Source: Luteimonas huabeiensis HB2
GTDB lineage: Bacteria > Pseudomonadota > Gammaproteobacteria > Xanthomonadales > Xanthomonadaceae
Direction of reading: 5' to 3'
Length of the DNA stretch: 64,000 bases
Assembly: GCF_000559025.1 (NCBI RefSeq)
Contig: NZ_JAAN01000005.1
Location: 62,001 to 126,000, forward strand
The notes below the pieces were generated by a model, which had not been told where the DNA came from, made no database searches, and saw only the letters and a program-made list of their open reading frames with translations. The position numbers and the translations under genes are program-made. Below, piece after piece: positions 25,474 to 34,596 of the stretch (position 1 is its first letter; each line of letters begins with the position of its first letter).

Positions 25474-26388
25474 TCAGCGGTGGGTCGATCTCGCGGCCTG
25501 GAAGATCTGCTCGCGGAACCAGACGCTGGCGTCGTCCTCGCGCGTGCGGGGATGCCAGTAGGCATTGATCGAAAGCGCGGGCAGGTCGAGGGGCGGATCG
25601 AACAGGTCCAGCGAGGCGGAAAACCGTTGCAGCAGGCGGCGCGGCAGGGTGCACAACAGGTCCGTGGCCGCCACCAGCGGCGGCGCCATCGCATAGCTCT
25701 GGGTGGACATCACCACCTGGCGGCTGCGGCCCAGCCTGGCCAGGGCGCGATCCACGAAGCCGGCGAACGGATCGCCCTCCGAAGACACCAGCAGATGCGG
25801 CGCGGCGCAGAACGCCGCCAGATCCAGCTCGCGCCGCCCGCGCGGGTGCCCCTTGCGCTGGCCGGTGACGAAGTCGTCGGTCAACAGCGGGCGGCCCGCC
25901 CAGCCGGCGTCGGCCGCGGCCTCGATGCCGATGAAGACGTCGATTTCGCCGTTTTCCATGCGCTGCGGCAGGGTGTCCGGGTCGGGCAGGGCGAAGCGCA
26001 GGCGCGCTCGGGGCGCGTGCGCGCGCATGCGGTTGAGCAGGTCGGCGCCCAGCGTCAGCGCCGGGTTCTCGTGCAGCGCCACGACGAAGGTCCGCCGGCT
26101 GGTGGCCGGATCGAAGGCCGCAGGCTCCAGCAGGGCCGACATGCCGCGCAGCACCTGCTGCAGGGCGGGGCGCAGCGCCAGGGCGCGGGGCGTGGGCAGG
26201 ACGCCGCGCCCGGTGGGCGCGGCGACGAACAGCCGGTCGCCGAAGACCTTGCGCAAGCGCGCCAGCCGGGCCGACATCGCGGGCTGGCTGATGCCCAGGC
26301 GCAACGCGGCATGGGTGAGGTTGCGCTCGTCCAGCAGCGCTTCCAGGGTCAGCAGCAGGTCCGTGTCGATGCCGGCAGGCAGCTTCAT
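25474..26388 (-). CDS. LysR-family transcriptional regulator
   Basis: 304 residues. The N-terminal helix-turn-helix reads LLLTLEALLDERNLTHAALRLGISQPAMSARLARLRKVFGDRLFV, followed by a periplasmic-binding-protein-like effector domain beginning RRTFVVALHENPALTLG. The N-terminus resembles the NodD/NahR subgroup. It lies downstream of the metallo-hydrolase on the same strand, 55 bases apart, so it may control it or be carried in the same transcript. An ATG at 26418 would add ten residues. Ligand unknown. Confidence 0.9.
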   Translation of the reverse strand: MKLPAGIDTDLLLTLEALLDERNLTHAALRLGISQPAMSARLARLRKVFGDRLFVAAPTGRGVLPTPRALALRPALQQVLRGMSALLEPAAFDPATSRRTFVVALHENPALTLGADLLNRMRAHAPRARLRFALPDPDTLPQRMENGEIDVFIGIEAAADAGWAGRPLLTDDFVTGQRKGHPRGRRELDLAAFCAAPHLLVSSEGDPFAGFVDRALARLGRSRQVVMSTQSYAMAPPLVAATDLLCTLPRRLLQRFSASLDLFDPPLDLPALSINAYWHPRTREDDASVWFREQIFQAARSTHR

Positions 26389-26443
26389 CCGGCGCGCCCC
26401 GCGTCGTCGGGGCGCCATGGCGGGCGAGCGCGGGTCATGCCGG

Positions 26444-27424
26444 CTAGCGCTCCTCGCGATCGGTATAGGCGACGGGCACCCAATCATAGCCCCCGGCCGC
26501 GCCCGCTCTCAGGTATCCGATGCCCGGAAACGGCAGGTGCGGCGCCGCGATCAGGGTGCGCTCGCGCGCGAACGAAGCGAACTGCGCCTCGCGCACGGCC
26601 GCGGCCCGGGCCTGATCCTGGTCGTAGGCGATCGTCACCTCCGGCCGCGGGAACTGCACGGCCCCGGCATGCACGATGTCGCCCACGAAGGTGATGCTCT
26701 CGCCCGCGCTGGCGAGCCTGAAGAACGCCGAGCCGGGGGTGTGCCCCGGATGCACCGTGGCGGTGATGCCGGGCAGGATCTCCCGGGTCCCCGAGAACGA
26801 CCTCACCTGGCCGGCATCCAGGTACGGCTTCAAGGTCAGCCTGGCGATGTCGAAATAGCGCTGGTCGTACCCGGTGCGCGCCTGCTGGCCGTCGTCGAAG
26901 AAGAACTCGACGTCCGGCTGGCCGACGTGGACGATGGCATTGGGAAAGACCCGGCGGCCGTCCTCGACCAGCCCGCCGGCGTGGTCGGAATGCGCGTGCG
27001 TCAGCAGCACGTCCGTCACGTCCTCCGGCCGGAGGCCCTGCGCGGCCAGTCGTTCGATCAGGCGCCCGCCCTTGCCCGCGCCGAACAGTTGGCCGGCGCC
27101 GGTATCCACCAGCACGCGGTGGCCGGGAAGGGTCAGCAGGAAGACGTTGATCGAGGTCTCGACGGGATTGCGCTGGAAGCTCGCCTCCAGCAGGCGGTCG
27201 ATCTCCTGCGTCGCCGCGCCGTGGAGCAGCGGGTGCAGGTCGATCGGCACCGTACCGTCGGTCAGCGACGTCACCCCGACGTCGCCGATGCGCACGGCGT
27301 AGCTCCCCGCCTGCTGTCGTACGGGATGCTGCGGCGCGAACGCGCCTTGTGCGTGCGCGGACGGCATCTGGAAAAACGCGATGGCCAGCGAGGCCAGCAC
27401 GAGGTGCGTCTTGGTCGGGGACAT
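26444..27424 (-). CDS. Secreted metallo-beta-lactamase-fold hydrolase
   Basis: 326 residues with a signal peptide ending near PSAHAQ (about residue 25). The zinc-binding signature THAHSDHAGG is intact; further metal ligands are HPGHTPGS, FVGDIVHAG and the terminal AAPHLPFPG. The layout (YAVRIGDVGVTSLTDGTV near the start) resembles lactonase/quorum-quenching-like MBL proteins with periplasmic location, but the substrate cannot be assigned. A LysR gene follows in the same direction. Confidence 0.88.
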   Translation of the reverse strand: MSPTKTHLVLASLAIAFFQMPSAHAQGAFAPQHPVRQQAGSYAVRIGDVGVTSLTDGTVPIDLHPLLHGAATQEIDRLLEASFQRNPVETSINVFLLTLPGHRVLVDTGAGQLFGAGKGGRLIERLAAQGLRPEDVTDVLLTHAHSDHAGGLVEDGRRVFPNAIVHVGQPDVEFFFDDGQQARTGYDQRYFDIARLTLKPYLDAGQVRSFSGTREILPGITATVHPGHTPGSAFFRLASAGESITFVGDIVHAGAVQFPRPEVTIAYDQDQARAAAVREAQFASFARERTLIAAPHLPFPGIGYLRAGAAGGYDWVPVAYTDREER

Positions 27425-27570
27425 GGCGATGGACCGGTTGCGTCGAAGCCATCATCGTAGGCACGCGCGCGCGCGCCGGCCAGATATCGCCATCGATACG
27501 ACCCATCCAGGCAATGGATGGGGCGTGCCATGACCCGGCTTCGATCCTGCGCGAGCCGGCGAGCAGCCGA

Positions 27571-27598
27571 AAAAAAGGCCGGCCCATGCGGGCCGGCC
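27571..27598 (-). terminator. Intrinsic terminator after the MFS permease gene
   Basis: GGCCGGCCC-ATGC-GGGCCGGCC forms a nine-bp perfect stem. On the minus strand it is followed by seven T (plus-strand A run at about 27570-27576). It lies about 30 bases past the permease stop. Confidence 0.85.
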
Positions 27599-27630
27599 TG
27601 TACGGGCGAGGTGCCCGGCGCAACCTGGGA

Positions 27631-29292
27631 CTACTGGGTGATGTCGACGTTCCTGGTTTCGCGCAGGAACAGCGTGCCGATCACCAGCGTCATGACCGCG
27701 ATGCCGATCGGGTACCACAGGCCGTAGTAGATGTTGCCGGTGCCGGCGACCAGCGCGAACGAGATCGCGGGCAGGAAGCCGCCGAACCAGCCGTTGCCGA
27801 TGTGGTAGGGCAGCGACATCGAGGTGTAGCGGATCCGGGTCGGGAACAGCTCCACCAGGTAGGCGGCGATCGGGCCGTAGACCATGGTCACGTACAGCAC
27901 CAGGATCCACAGCAGCAGGACCGTCATCGGAATATTGATGCGGGCGGTGTCGGCCTTCTCCGGGTAGCCGGCCTCGGTCAGCGCCGCCTTCAGCGCGGCG
28001 CCGAATTCGCCCTGCTGGGTCTTGAGCGCGTCGCCCGCCAGGCCCTCCGCCTCATAGGAGGTGACGACCGTCTGCCCGATCCGGACCTGCGCCAGCGAGC
28101 CCACCGGCGCCGCTTCCACGCTGTACGGCACGCCGGCGCGGGTCAGCGCGGCGGTGGCGACGTCGCAGGAGCTGGTGAACTTGCGGATGCCTACCGGATC
28201 GAACTGGAAGCTGCAGGTCTGGGGATCGGCGACCACGACCGCCGGCGAATTGGTGCTCGCCTCCTCGATCGCCGGGTTGGCGTAGTGGGTGATGCCCTTG
28301 AAGATCGGGATGTAGGTCACCGCGGCGATCAGGCAGCCGGCCATGATGATCTTCTTGCGGCCGATCTTGTCCGACAGCCAGCCGAAGAACACGAAGAACG
28401 GCGTGGCCAGCAGCAGCGCGGCGGCGATCAGCAGGTAGGACACCGTGAGATCCACCTTGAGCATGCTCTGCAGGTAGAACAGCGCGTAGAACTGGCCGGC
28501 GTACCAGACCACGGCCTGGCCGGCGGTCGCGCCGAACAGCACCAGCAGCATCAGCTTCAGGTTGCCGCCCTTGAGCGAATCCCGGAACGGCATCTTCGAG
28601 CCCTTGCCCTGCGCCTTCATCTCCTGGAACAGCGGCGATTCCGACAGCTGCAGCCGGATCCACACCGAGATGCCCAGCAGCACGATCGAACCCAGGAACG
28701 GAATGCGCCAGCCCCAGTCCTCGAAGGCCTCGACGCCGAGGATCCAGCGGCAGCCCAGGATCACCGCCAGCGACAGGAACAGGCCCAGCGTCGCGGTGGT
28801 CTGGATGAAGCTGGTGTACAGCCCGCGCTTGCCGGGCGGCGCGTGCTCGGCCACGTAGGTCGCCGCGCCGCCGTATTCGCCGCCCATCGCCAGGCCCTGG
28901 GCCAGGCGCAGCACGATCAGGATCACCGGAGCGGCGACGCCGATCGAGGCGTAGTTGGGCAGCACGCCGACCAGGAAGGTCGAGATGCCCATGACCAGGA
29001 TCGTGATCAGGAAGGTGTACTTGCGCCCGATGCGGTCGCCGAGGCTGCCGAAGAAGGCCGCGCCGAAGGGGCGCACGAAGAAGCCCGCCGCGAACGCCAG
29101 CAGGGTGAAGATCATGCCGGTCGTCTCGTTGACGCCGCTGAAGAACTGCCGCGAGATGATGATCGCGAGCGAACCGTACAGGTAGAAGTCGTACCACTCG
29201 AAGACGGTGCCGAGGCTGGACGCGAAGATGACCTTCTTGTGGCCCTTGGTCAGCTCGCCCTTGGGCGCTGCGTTGGCGGTCGTGCTGGACAT
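27631..29292 (-). CDS. MHS-family MFS organic-acid/osmolyte permease with large soluble insert
   Basis: Inner-membrane proton-coupled permease, 553 residues. The N-terminus VIFASSLGTVFEWYDFYLYG and GSLGDRIGRKYTF, plus GLAMGGEYGGAATYVAEHAP, are hallmarks of the metabolite:H+ symporter (MHS) group. Unusual is a hydrophilic stretch of about 110 residues between helices in the second half (roughly residues 335-445, with two Cys: PQTCSFQF and TSSCDVAT), probably periplasmic. Substrate is uncertain; the neighbouring DcaP-type porin and acs suggest a carboxylate. Ends at a strong terminator. Confidence 0.88.
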   Translation of the reverse strand: MSSTTANAAPKGELTKGHKKVIFASSLGTVFEWYDFYLYGSLAIIISRQFFSGVNETTGMIFTLLAFAAGFFVRPFGAAFFGSLGDRIGRKYTFLITILVMGISTFLVGVLPNYASIGVAAPVILIVLRLAQGLAMGGEYGGAATYVAEHAPPGKRGLYTSFIQTTATLGLFLSLAVILGCRWILGVEAFEDWGWRIPFLGSIVLLGISVWIRLQLSESPLFQEMKAQGKGSKMPFRDSLKGGNLKLMLLVLFGATAGQAVVWYAGQFYALFYLQSMLKVDLTVSYLLIAAALLLATPFFVFFGWLSDKIGRKKIIMAGCLIAAVTYIPIFKGITHYANPAIEEASTNSPAVVVADPQTCSFQFDPVGIRKFTSSCDVATAALTRAGVPYSVEAAPVGSLAQVRIGQTVVTSYEAEGLAGDALKTQQGEFGAALKAALTEAGYPEKADTARINIPMTVLLLWILVLYVTMVYGPIAAYLVELFPTRIRYTSMSLPYHIGNGWFGGFLPAISFALVAGTGNIYYGLWYPIGIAVMTLVIGTLFLRETRNVDITQ

Positions 29293-29443
29293 GTGATGCT
29301 TCTCCCTCCGAAGCGTCGTGGATGTGGCGTCCGGGGCGCGGGCCGGTCGCTGTGGTGGCCGCCGGCATGCGGCGGCCGGCGGCGTTTCGGTGTCGCGGCT
29401 CCCGCGAGGGGAGCGCCGCGCGGCCGGGCGCGCGGCGGGCGGG

Positions 29444-30826
29444 TCAGAAGGTGTAGCGGGCCATCGTGTGCAGGCGGATCAGCTCGCCGTCGGCGCCGGA
29501 CTCGAGCGTGCGCTCTCCCCAGATCGCTTCCACGCCGAGGTCCAGCTTCGGGTACGGCGTCCAGATCAGGTTGGCGTGCAGCGACTGCACCTTCTGGGTC
29601 ACGCCCAGCCCGGTCCAGGCGCTGTCGTTGTCCCACTGCGAGCGCGCGTAGTAGAGGTTGCCGCGCACGCGGTCGCTGAACACCTGGCGCAGGCCGAAGT
29701 AGCCGGCCCAGCCGCCGAGCGCGTCGATGTCGCCGTTGGCGTCGGCGATCGCGTCCTGGTTGATCGTGGCTAGGCCGATGTAGCGGCCGATGCCGTCGCC
29801 GCCGGTGAGCTGGTAGCGCAGGTCCGTGGTCTCGCCCAGCTTGACCAGGCCGCTGACGGTCAGGCCGTAGCCGGTGTCGGTGGCGTCGGCGCCGGCGGCC
29901 GGCTCGTACTTGAGCTGCCGCGCCATGCCGGCCACGCTGAAGTGGCCCCAGTCGCCCTTGGTGGTGTGGCGCACGATCACGTCGGGGATGGCGCTGTTGT
30001 CGCCGGCGATCACCCGCGCGCCGCCGCCGAAGGGCTGCACGGTGGTTTCCGGGCTCTCCAGCGAGACCGTCCACGGGCCGTTGCTGTAGCGCAACTGCGG
30101 CTGGCGCACGAACACCACGCCGTCGGTGGGGCCGACGAAATCCACCGCGTCGATCAGCGCCGCGGTGTCCATGAAGTTCGACCAGGTCTGGCCGGCCAGC
30201 CAGTTGTTCCAGGTCACGTAGGCGTGGCGCAGGGTGGCGCCGTAGGTATTGGTGGCCGCGGTGTTGCCCAGCGAGCCGCCGAAGAAATCCATCTCGAAGC
30301 GCGCGCCGAGCTTGTCGCCGGAATCGAGCGTGGTGCTGGCGTCGAACCACAGGCGCGAGAACTTCAGGTGCGCGTCCATGTAGGTGTCCGGCCCCTCGCC
30401 GCCGACCGGGATCGCGCCGGGCGCGTAGAAGTCGCGTCCCGCCGTGCCCTTGGCGATGTCGCCGTCGGTGGTGTGGGTGGCAAGCGCGTCCATGCGCACC
30501 ATGCCGCCCACGGTGAACACCGTGCCCGGGTTCGCCTGCGGGGTGATGGTGGTGGACTGGATCGGCCGCGCGCCGGCGGGCGCGGCCGCGATCGCCGGCG
30601 CCGCGGGCTGCGCGGCCTGGGCGGTGCGCACTTCCTGCACGTCGGCCTGGGTCTGCTGCTGCTGCGACAGCAGCGCCTGCACCTGCGCCTCCAGCTGCGC
30701 GATGCGCGCTTCCAGTTCGCGCTCCTTCGCCGTCTGCGCGAACGCCAGCCCCGGCGTGGCCAGGGCGACCGCCACCGCGGCGGCGAGCAGGCGCGGCCGC
30801 GCCGCGCGGATGCTGTTTCGAATCAT
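29444..30826 (-). CDS. DcaP-like trimeric outer-membrane porin
   Basis: 460 residues with a signal peptide of about 30 residues (ends GLAFAQ). Next comes an N-terminal coiled coil (ERELEARIAQLEAQVQALLSQ, with Gln-rich tail), then a beta-barrel ending in a C-terminal Phe (MARYTF). This arrangement is that of DcaP, the dicarboxylate-uptake porin of Acinetobacter. It lies upstream of the MHS permease on the same strand (151-base gap) and divergent from acs, suggesting outer- and inner-membrane import of a carboxylate used through acetyl-CoA metabolism (inference). Confidence 0.88.
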   Translation of the reverse strand: MIRNSIRAARPRLLAAAVAVALATPGLAFAQTAKERELEARIAQLEAQVQALLSQQQQTQADVQEVRTAQAAQPAAPAIAAAPAGARPIQSTTITPQANPGTVFTVGGMVRMDALATHTTDGDIAKGTAGRDFYAPGAIPVGGEGPDTYMDAHLKFSRLWFDASTTLDSGDKLGARFEMDFFGGSLGNTAATNTYGATLRHAYVTWNNWLAGQTWSNFMDTAALIDAVDFVGPTDGVVFVRQPQLRYSNGPWTVSLESPETTVQPFGGGARVIAGDNSAIPDVIVRHTTKGDWGHFSVAGMARQLKYEPAAGADATDTGYGLTVSGLVKLGETTDLRYQLTGGDGIGRYIGLATINQDAIADANGDIDALGGWAGYFGLRQVFSDRVRGNLYYARSQWDNDSAWTGLGVTQKVQSLHANLIWTPYPKLDLGVEAIWGERTLESGADGELIRLHTMARYTF

Positions 30827-30905
30827 GCTCCCTCCCTCGGGTACGCGATCCCGGCCGCGTGCGCGCCCGGTCGAGGGCCGAGACTGCGCGCAGGCGCGCG
30901 GTGCG

Positions 30906-30955
30906 CCAATTCACCATTGGTCGTAGACCGCGCGCGCCTTAGACCAAGGTCTAAG
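30906..30955. promoter_or_regulatory. Cluster of inverted repeats in the divergent porin/acs promoter region
   Basis: Three symmetrical elements within 50 bases: CCAAT-N5-ATTGG (30906-30920), GGTC-GTA-GACC (30919-30929) and CTTAGACC-AA-GGTCTAAG (30938-30955). The last is an 8-bp perfect arm pair ending 65 bases before the acs ATG. Repeated GACC/GGTC arms suggest sites for one regulator, most simply the adjacent CrbR-like response regulator (inference). Confidence 0.6.
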
Positions 30956-31019
30956 CCGGGCGGCGGGCGGATGCGGCACACTTGCCGGTCCAGGCCCCAG
31001 CCGCATACGGAATCGCGCC

Positions 31020-32972
<1,953 letters not shown>

Positions 32973-33033
32973 CGGCGCGGTTCGGGATTGGGGATCGGGG
33001 AATTCGAATACGCTCTGCCGCCGTATGCTCCCA

Positions 33034-33138
33034 TCCCGGGTCCCGGGTCCCGGGTCCCGGGTCCCGGGTCCCGGGTCCCGAGTCCCGAGTCCCGAGTCCC
33101 GAGTCCCGAGTCCCGAGTCCCGAGTCCCGAGTCCCGAC
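33034..33138. repeat. Tandem 7-bp repeat (TCCCGGG x6, TCCCGAG x8, TCCCGAC x1)
   Basis: Fifteen heptamers in perfect register between acs and the response-regulator gene. Six copies of TCCCGGG are followed by eight of TCCCGAG and one variant, ending 19 bases before the regulator ATG. TCCCGGG units are self-complementary in their CCCGGG core, so the array can fold. It lies in the leader of the regulator gene and replaces any ordinary promoter spacing there; copy number is likely unstable. Confidence 0.95.
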
Positions 33139-33157
33139 TTCCCCAATCCCGGCTCTC

Positions 33158-33835
33158 ATGTCCCAGACCATCCTCGTCGCCGACGACCACCCGCTGTTCC
33201 GCGAGGCGCTGCGCGGCGCGGTCGCGCGCAGCCTGCCGGCCGCGCGCCTGCGCGAGGCGCACGACACCGCCACGCTGTACGCGCTGGTCGAGGACGAGCC
33301 CGACGCCGACCTGCTGCTGCTCGATCTCAACATGCCCGGCGCGCAGGGCTTCAGCGCGCTGGTGCACCTGCGCGCGCAGCATCCGCAGCTGCCGATCGTG
33401 ATCGTCTCCGCGCGCGAGGAGCCCACGGTGATGCGGCGCGCGCTCGACCACGGCGCGATGGGCTTCATTCCCAAGTCCGCCGACACCCAGGTCCTGGGCG
33501 AGGCGCTGCAGCGGGTGCTCGACGGCGACCGCTGGGTCCCGGCCGCGGCCAGCGCCGCGCCGGCGGCCAGCGCCGACGAACACGACGTCGCCGCGCGCGT
33601 GAGCGACCTGACCCCGCAACAGTTCCGCGTGCTGCAGATGCTGGGGGAGGGCATGCTGAACAAGCAGATCGGCTACGAACTGGGCGTGTCCGAGGCCACG
33701 GTGAAGGCGCACATGAGCGCGATTCTGCGCAAGCTCGGCGCCTCCAACCGCACCCAGGCGGTGCTGATCGCCGGCCGGCTGGCGGTGGATCCGGCCGCGG
33801 TCACGCCGCCGCCGGAAGACCACGAGGACGCGTAG
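33158..33835 (+). CDS. crbR: LuxR-type response regulator, probable CrbR (acetate switch)
   Basis: 225 residues. Receiver domain residues 1-120 with acidic pocket ADD (9-10), phosphoacceptor Asp56 in LLLLDLNMPG and Lys in FIPKSA. LuxR/FixJ helix-turn-helix at the C-terminus (LTPQQFRVLQMLGEGMLNKQIGYELGVSEATVKAHMSAILRKL pattern, about 145-195). Positioned after acs and near a transporter-domain hybrid kinase, the arrangement of the CrbS/CrbR system that activates acs. Convergent with exoD; a GC-only hairpin follows the stop. The heptamer repeat immediately upstream may influence its expression. Confidence 0.88.
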   Translation: MSQTILVADDHPLFREALRGAVARSLPAARLREAHDTATLYALVEDEPDADLLLLDLNMPGAQGFSALVHLRAQHPQLPIVIVSAREEPTVMRRALDHGAMGFIPKSADTQVLGEALQRVLDGDRWVPAAASAAPAASADEHDVAARVSDLTPQQFRVLQMLGEGMLNKQIGYELGVSEATVKAHMSAILRKLGASNRTQAVLIAGRLAVDPAAVTPPPEDHEDA

Positions 33836-33862
33836 GCGCGCGCGAGCGCGCGCCCGTGGGCT

Positions 33863-34504
33863 TCAGCCGCCCGACATCCGCTGCCACAGCGTGTGCAGCG
33901 CGTAGCCGCCGCCGCCGATCAGCACGCCGAAGTAGATCACCGTGCCGATGGTGGCCAGGTGCCCGAGCAGGATCGCGCCGCCGTCGCGCTGGATCATGCC
34001 GATGGCGTAGAACAGCAGCGCCACCGCCGGGAAGGTGTTGCTGAAGGGCACGAAGCCGAACGGCGCCATCAGCAGCAGCGCGGCGAAGATGAAGGCCAGG
34101 CCGTTGAAGGTGTCGATCGCGCGGCCCTCGGCCAGCGGCGCCAGCCGGCCCGGCCGCGCCACGCGCTCGAGCCGGCGCACCCAGCCCAGGCCGCGGGTAA
34201 GGCCGTTGCGCAGCTTGTCCGCCGGCAGCCGCCGCTCGCGCAGGCGCCGCGGCAGCCACAGCGGACGCCGGGTCAGCCGGCTCACGCCGATCAGCAGCAG
34301 CGCCGCGCCGAACACCGTGCTCACGCCGGGGATCGAGACCGGGATCAGGAACACCACCGTCAGCAGCATCGACAGCATCAGCAGGCCCTCGCTGCCGATG
34401 CGTTCGATGATCGCGCCGAGCGTCAGGTGCTCGCCGTCGAGGTCGGCGATGATCTGTTCGAGCCGGTCGCCGAGGGAGGCGTGGCGGGGATCGTGGGCGG
34501 TCAT
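33863..34504 (-). CDS. ExoD-family membrane protein
   Basis: 213 residues, four or five hydrophobic segments. Family features: SLGDRLEQIIADLDGEHLTLGAIIERIGSEGLLMLSMLL at the start, then VFLIPVSIPGVSTVFG and APFGFVPFSNTFPA. ExoD was named for an exopolysaccharide/alkali-tolerance phenotype in rhizobia; its biochemical role is unclear. It sits between the regulator and kinase genes but faces away from the regulator, so it may simply be an insertion into the locus. Confidence 0.85.
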   Translation of the reverse strand: MTAHDPRHASLGDRLEQIIADLDGEHLTLGAIIERIGSEGLLMLSMLLTVVFLIPVSIPGVSTVFGAALLLIGVSRLTRRPLWLPRRLRERRLPADKLRNGLTRGLGWVRRLERVARPGRLAPLAEGRAIDTFNGLAFIFAALLLMAPFGFVPFSNTFPAVALLFYAIGMIQRDGGAILLGHLATIGTVIYFGVLIGGGGYALHTLWQRMSGG

Positions 34505-34596
34505 GCGGAAGAGGCGCCTCGCGTGGCGTCGCGGCGGCGACGCGGGCCGCGCAGTGTAGCAAGCGTCAGGCGAGGTGCCGGCGCGGCGGCTTCCGT

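Noticed and set aside
33034-33138. CRISPR array
   Set aside because: Heptamers follow each other without spacers. The 173-bp repeats at 58545 also lack the spacer/repeat pattern and no cas genes are present.
33836-33862. Terminator between crbR and exoD
   Set aside because: Alternating GC sequence can fold, but there is no T-tract on either strand; evidence too weak.
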